Below are positions 61,595 to 64,000 of a DNA stretch of 64,000 nt, in pieces. A program made the position numbers and the translations under genes. The DNA is taken from assembly GCA_900758495.1 (NCBI GenBank), contig CAAERO010000041.1, positions 1 through 64,000 of the forward strand, written 5' to 3'. Position 1 is the stretch's first letter. Each line of letters opens with the position of its first letter. The notes under the pieces are model-generated. The model searched no databases, was not told the DNA's origin, and was given only the letters and a program-made list of their open reading frames with translations. The stretch is from Bacilli bacterium (GTDB lineage Bacteria; Bacillota_I; Bacilli_A; RF39; UBA660).

Positions 61595-63568
61595 ATGAAA
61601 AAAGTGAATCTTGGTAAAGAAAATATTAATAAACTATTAATTTCATTTGCAATACCTTGTGTAATTAGTATGCTAATAAATTCAGTTTATAATATTGTTG
61701 ACCAGATATTTATTGGCAAAGGAGTGGGTACTTTAGGAAATGCTGCTACTAATGTAATTTTTCCATTAGTAATTATCTTTAATGCAGTAGCAGGTTTAAT
61801 TGGTAATGGCGCTAGTGCTAATTTATCATTAAAACTAGGAGAAGGTAAAAAAGAAGAAGGCGGCAAGATAATTGGTAATGCTGTTACTATTTCTGTTATT
61901 TCAGCAATCATCTTAAGTATAATAGCATATATTTTCTTACCACAATTAGTCTATCTTTTTGGTTGTACGAAGAGTGTTTATCAATATGCTATTGATTATG
62001 GAAGAATAATTATTTTAGGTGCACCCTTTATGATAATTTATTCTGCTCTTTCCCAAATTATTAGAGCAGATGGTGCTCCTAAATACTCAATGATTTTGTT
62101 AGTAGTAGGAGCTATTTTAAATATCATTTTAGATCCTATTTTTATCTTTACTTTTAATATGGGTGTTAAAGGAGGAGCAATCGCTACTGTAATTGGCCAA
62201 ATAGTTTCTTTTTTGATGGCTATTATGTACTTAAAAAAGGTCAAATCTGTTAAATTAGAAAAAGATTCTTTTAAACTTGATAAGAGTATCTTTAGAACTT
62301 TAGGACTTGGTCTATCATCGTTTATTACTCAAATAACTGTCTTAGCTTTATTTGTCTTTATGAATAATATGATGACTAAATATGGAGCTAAAACTAAATA
62401 TGGAGCAGATATTCCCTTATCAGTTTATGGTGTTATCTCTAAGATAAATAGTCTTTATATATCAACAATTTTAGGAATATCTATTGGTGCACAACCAATA
62501 ATTGGTTTTAACTATGGAGCAGGTAAATATGAAAGAGTTAAAGAAGCACTAAGGAAAGTCTTAACTGTAAACTTAATAGTAGGTTTAGTTTTTAATATTA
62601 TTTTTTACTTATTTCCACGTCAAATAGTAAGTATTTTTATAACAAATTCTGATCCAAACTATAAACTATTTTTAGAATTTGCTGTTTTAATATGTCATTC
62701 ATTCTTATTAGTTATGGGACTTAACTTTTTAGAAATGACAACTTCTATTGTTGTTCAATCTTTAGGAAATGTTAAAAAAGCTACAATGGTATCATTTATT
62801 AGACAGATAATTTTATTTATTCCTATTGCTTGTTTTATGGCTAATTACCTACATAAAGGTATTTATGGAGTGTTAAATGCTGGACCAATCGCTGATACAA
62901 TTACTTTCTTTATTGCTATAGCTATTTTTTATTCAGAATATAGAAAACTATCTACTAGAAAAATTTTAGTTGATACAACTGATGAACAAAGTAATAAAAC
63001 TTATCATGGTAAAAAAATAATAATAACTATTTCTCGTGAATATGGTAGTGGTGGTCACTATGTTGGAGAATTACTTGCAAAAGAAACAGGACTTAAGTTT
63101 TATGATAAAAATTTAATTAGTATGATTAGTAAGAAGACAGGTTTATCAAAGGAATATATTAGTGAAAATGATCAAAAGTTAGCATCATTTAAATATAGCA
63201 ATAATAATGATGATAGAATCTTTATTGCTGAAAGTAAAGTGATTAAAGACTTAGCCGAAAAAGAATCATGTATTATAGTAGGTAGATGTGCCGATTATGT
63301 CTTAAAGGATAATCAAGATACTTTGAAAATATTCCTTTATAGTAGTGATAATGACAAAGTTAATCGTGCAGTTAAATATTATGGTTTGCAAGAAGAAAAT
63401 GCACTTAAAGAAATCAGAAAAATTAATAATGAACGTGCTAAACACTACAAATACTATACAGGAAGAGATTGGTATAACTTAGCAAATTATGATTTAGTTC
63501 TTAACGTTGATTATTTAGGAGTTCAAGGGACTGTTTTATTGATTAAAAAACATATTGATGAACATTAA
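61595..63568 (+). CDS. MATE-family transporter fused to a cytidylate-kinase-like domain
   Basis: The 657-aa protein has a MATE antiporter of 12 helices (residues about 10-450) beginning I-N-K-L-L-I-S-F-A-I-P with V-D-Q-I-F-I-G-K-G-V-G and Q-P-I-I-G-F-N-Y-G-A-G. A cytosolic domain of about 190 residues follows, with I-T-I-S-R-E-Y-G-S-G-G-H-Y-V-G (P-loop-like start of the cytidylate-kinase-like family), C-I-I-V-G-R-C-A-D-Y and H-Y-K-Y-Y-T-G-R-D-W. The transporter may export drugs or metabolites; the kinase-like part may regulate it or phosphorylate a nucleotide. I chose the ATG at 61595 (AGGAAGAGGTG upstream) over 61550. There is no stop between the domains, so the fusion is real in this sequence. 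Confidence 0.87.
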   Translation: MKKVNLGKENINKLLISFAIPCVISMLINSVYNIVDQIFIGKGVGTLGNAATNVIFPLVIIFNAVAGLIGNGASANLSLKLGEGKKEEGGKIIGNAVTISVISAIILSIIAYIFLPQLVYLFGCTKSVYQYAIDYGRIIILGAPFMIIYSALSQIIRADGAPKYSMILLVVGAILNIILDPIFIFTFNMGVKGGAIATVIGQIVSFLMAIMYLKKVKSVKLEKDSFKLDKSIFRTLGLGLSSFITQITVLALFVFMNNMMTKYGAKTKYGADIPLSVYGVISKINSLYISTILGISIGAQPIIGFNYGAGKYERVKEALRKVLTVNLIVGLVFNIIFYLFPRQIVSIFITNSDPNYKLFLEFAVLICHSFLLVMGLNFLEMTTSIVVQSLGNVKKATMVSFIRQIILFIPIACFMANYLHKGIYGVLNAGPIADTITFFIAIAIFYSEYRKLSTRKILVDTTDEQSNKTYHGKKIIITISREYGSGGHYVGELLAKETGLKFYDKNLISMISKKTGLSKEYISENDQKLASFKYSNNNDDRIFIAESKVIKDLAEKESCIIVGRCADYVLKDNQDTLKIFLYSSDNDKVNRAVKYYGLQEENALKEIRKINNERAKHYKYYTGRDWYNLANYDLVLNVDYLGVQGTVLLIKKHIDEH

Positions 63569-63585
63569 TGCTTTCTTTCCTTCGT

Positions 63586-63614
63586 TTGACACTATTAGTA
63601 ACATGAAATATAAT
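63586..63614 (+). promoter_or_regulatory. Consensus promoter of the last gene
   Basis: A perfect TTGACA (63586-63591), 17 bases, TATAAT (63609-63614). Confidence 0.85.
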
Positions 63615-63637
63615 AGTTAATGGCAAGGAGATAAAAA

Positions 63638-64000
63638 ATGCAAAAAATAGAAAATTTAAATATAAGACCCATATCACAATTAATATATCTAAAATATAGT
63701 GTTAATAATTCAAAATTACTTAAATTTAAAATAAATAGAGAAATTAATAAAAGATTAAAAAAAGACTATCAGCTTAATAAGACACAAGCAAAAATGTTAA
63801 TTGCCTTTGAAAGACATACTATTGAAGATGGGTTAATTGATAGTAAAAACTATGCTTTTGTGGGAGAACACTCACTTAGTAATATATTAGATATAATTTA
63901 TTCTAAATTAGTATTTGTTAATTATGATGATGAAGAAACTTATAAAGAAGAACTTGATAATCTTTCTCTTAGTGAATTGGCTTTAGTTAATTATATTAGT
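63638..64000 (+). CDS. Uncharacterised protein, N-terminal part (3' end outside window)
   Basis: An open frame of 121 codons runs from the ATG at 63638 to the end of the window without stop. CAAGGAG lies about 8 bases upstream and a perfect promoter before it. The visible part is highly charged and Lys/Asn-rich, with no signal peptide or membrane segment. It has helices such as S-L-S-N-I-L-D-I-I-Y-S-K-L and L-S-L-S-E-L-A-L-V-N-Y-I. I do not recognise the family. Confidence 0.7.
   Translation, partial: MQKIENLNIRPISQLIYLKYSVNNSKLLKFKINREINKRLKKDYQLNKTQAKMLIAFERHTIEDGLIDSKNYAFVGEHSLSNILDIIYSKLVFVNYDDEETYKEELDNLSLSELALVNYIS

Noticed and set aside
1..64000. Reverse transcriptase or template repeat for the suspected DGR
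   Set aside because: No protein here has the Y-x-D-D polymerase motif context, and no second copy of either block was found by eye.

Overview
The window is chromosomal DNA of a low-GC, A/T-rich Bacillota, most likely an uncultured gut-type member of the Bacilli (an RF39 or Erysipelotrichales-like lineage near the Mollicutes). The signs are Gram-positive housekeeping genes (DnaB-type helicase-loading protein, AddAB, the YmfF/YmfH pair, an L19 leader, a T-box, T-run terminators), consensus TTGACA/TATAAT promoters and AGGAGG-type ribosome sites. MurC, LepB and a SpoVB-like flippase imply a peptidoglycan wall. Several genes end in TGA, so the standard bacterial code is used and not the Mycoplasma code. 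The lineage is inferred; no rRNA is present.

Layout. 1-1.35 kb: 3' end of a large secreted protein. 1.4-8 kb: deoD, the ymfF-ymfH pair, an AAA-ATPase remnant, a two-domain HD protein, rplS with leader, lepB, a lone membrane-anchored protein. 8.1-14 kb: an Smr protein and three large uncharacterised proteins (311, 849 and about 678 aa). 14-17.6 kb (minus): an operon of flippase, OmpR-type regulator and histidine kinase. 17.7-21.4 kb: membrane-anchored and secreted proteins, including a second relative of the first surface protein. 21.4-26.7 kb: dnaB-like, tdk, tRNA-Arg, a DUF2207 membrane protein, a zinc-ribbon membrane protein, two more tRNAs. 26.8-32.7 kb: a HAD phosphatase, a broken DNA-glycosylase-like gene, a strongly promoted leader or small RNA, then a T-box controlling rnr-thrS. 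32.8-35.8 kb: acyltransferase-like gene, degenerate ZnuA-like lipoprotein, yidD, ZIP transporter. 35.9-44 kb: an oversized sigma-70 factor, three tandem transglutaminase-like paralogues (the third broken at a T8 tract), queH, radical SAM protein, murC. 44-45.7 kb: third surface protein behind a structured leader. 45.8-54.2 kb: addB-addA, nfeD and SPFH pair, two XRE-type regulators. 54.2-59 kb: small protein, adenylate-forming enzyme, hybrid kinase, HPt-receiver protein. 59-64 kb: 793-aa coiled-coil protein, MATE-cytidylate-kinase fusion, a partial gene.

The strongest unusual signal is in two of the three related surface proteins (about 1140-1250 and 45550-45642). Just before a conserved C-terminal R-P-V motif each has a short block that is sharply adenine-depleted, GC-rich and rich in NNC codons otherwise uncommon here. 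This is what a diversity-generating retroelement leaves in a variable region. No reverse transcriptase or template repeat is visible in the window, so that machinery would have to lie elsewhere. Other notable points are the giant sigma factor, the transglutaminase-like triplet with a slippage-prone tract, an MRLR mini-ORF behind a tRNA-type promoter, a ZnuA homologue lacking its histidine ligands, and an adenylate-forming enzyme linked to a phosphorelay with no DNA-binding output.
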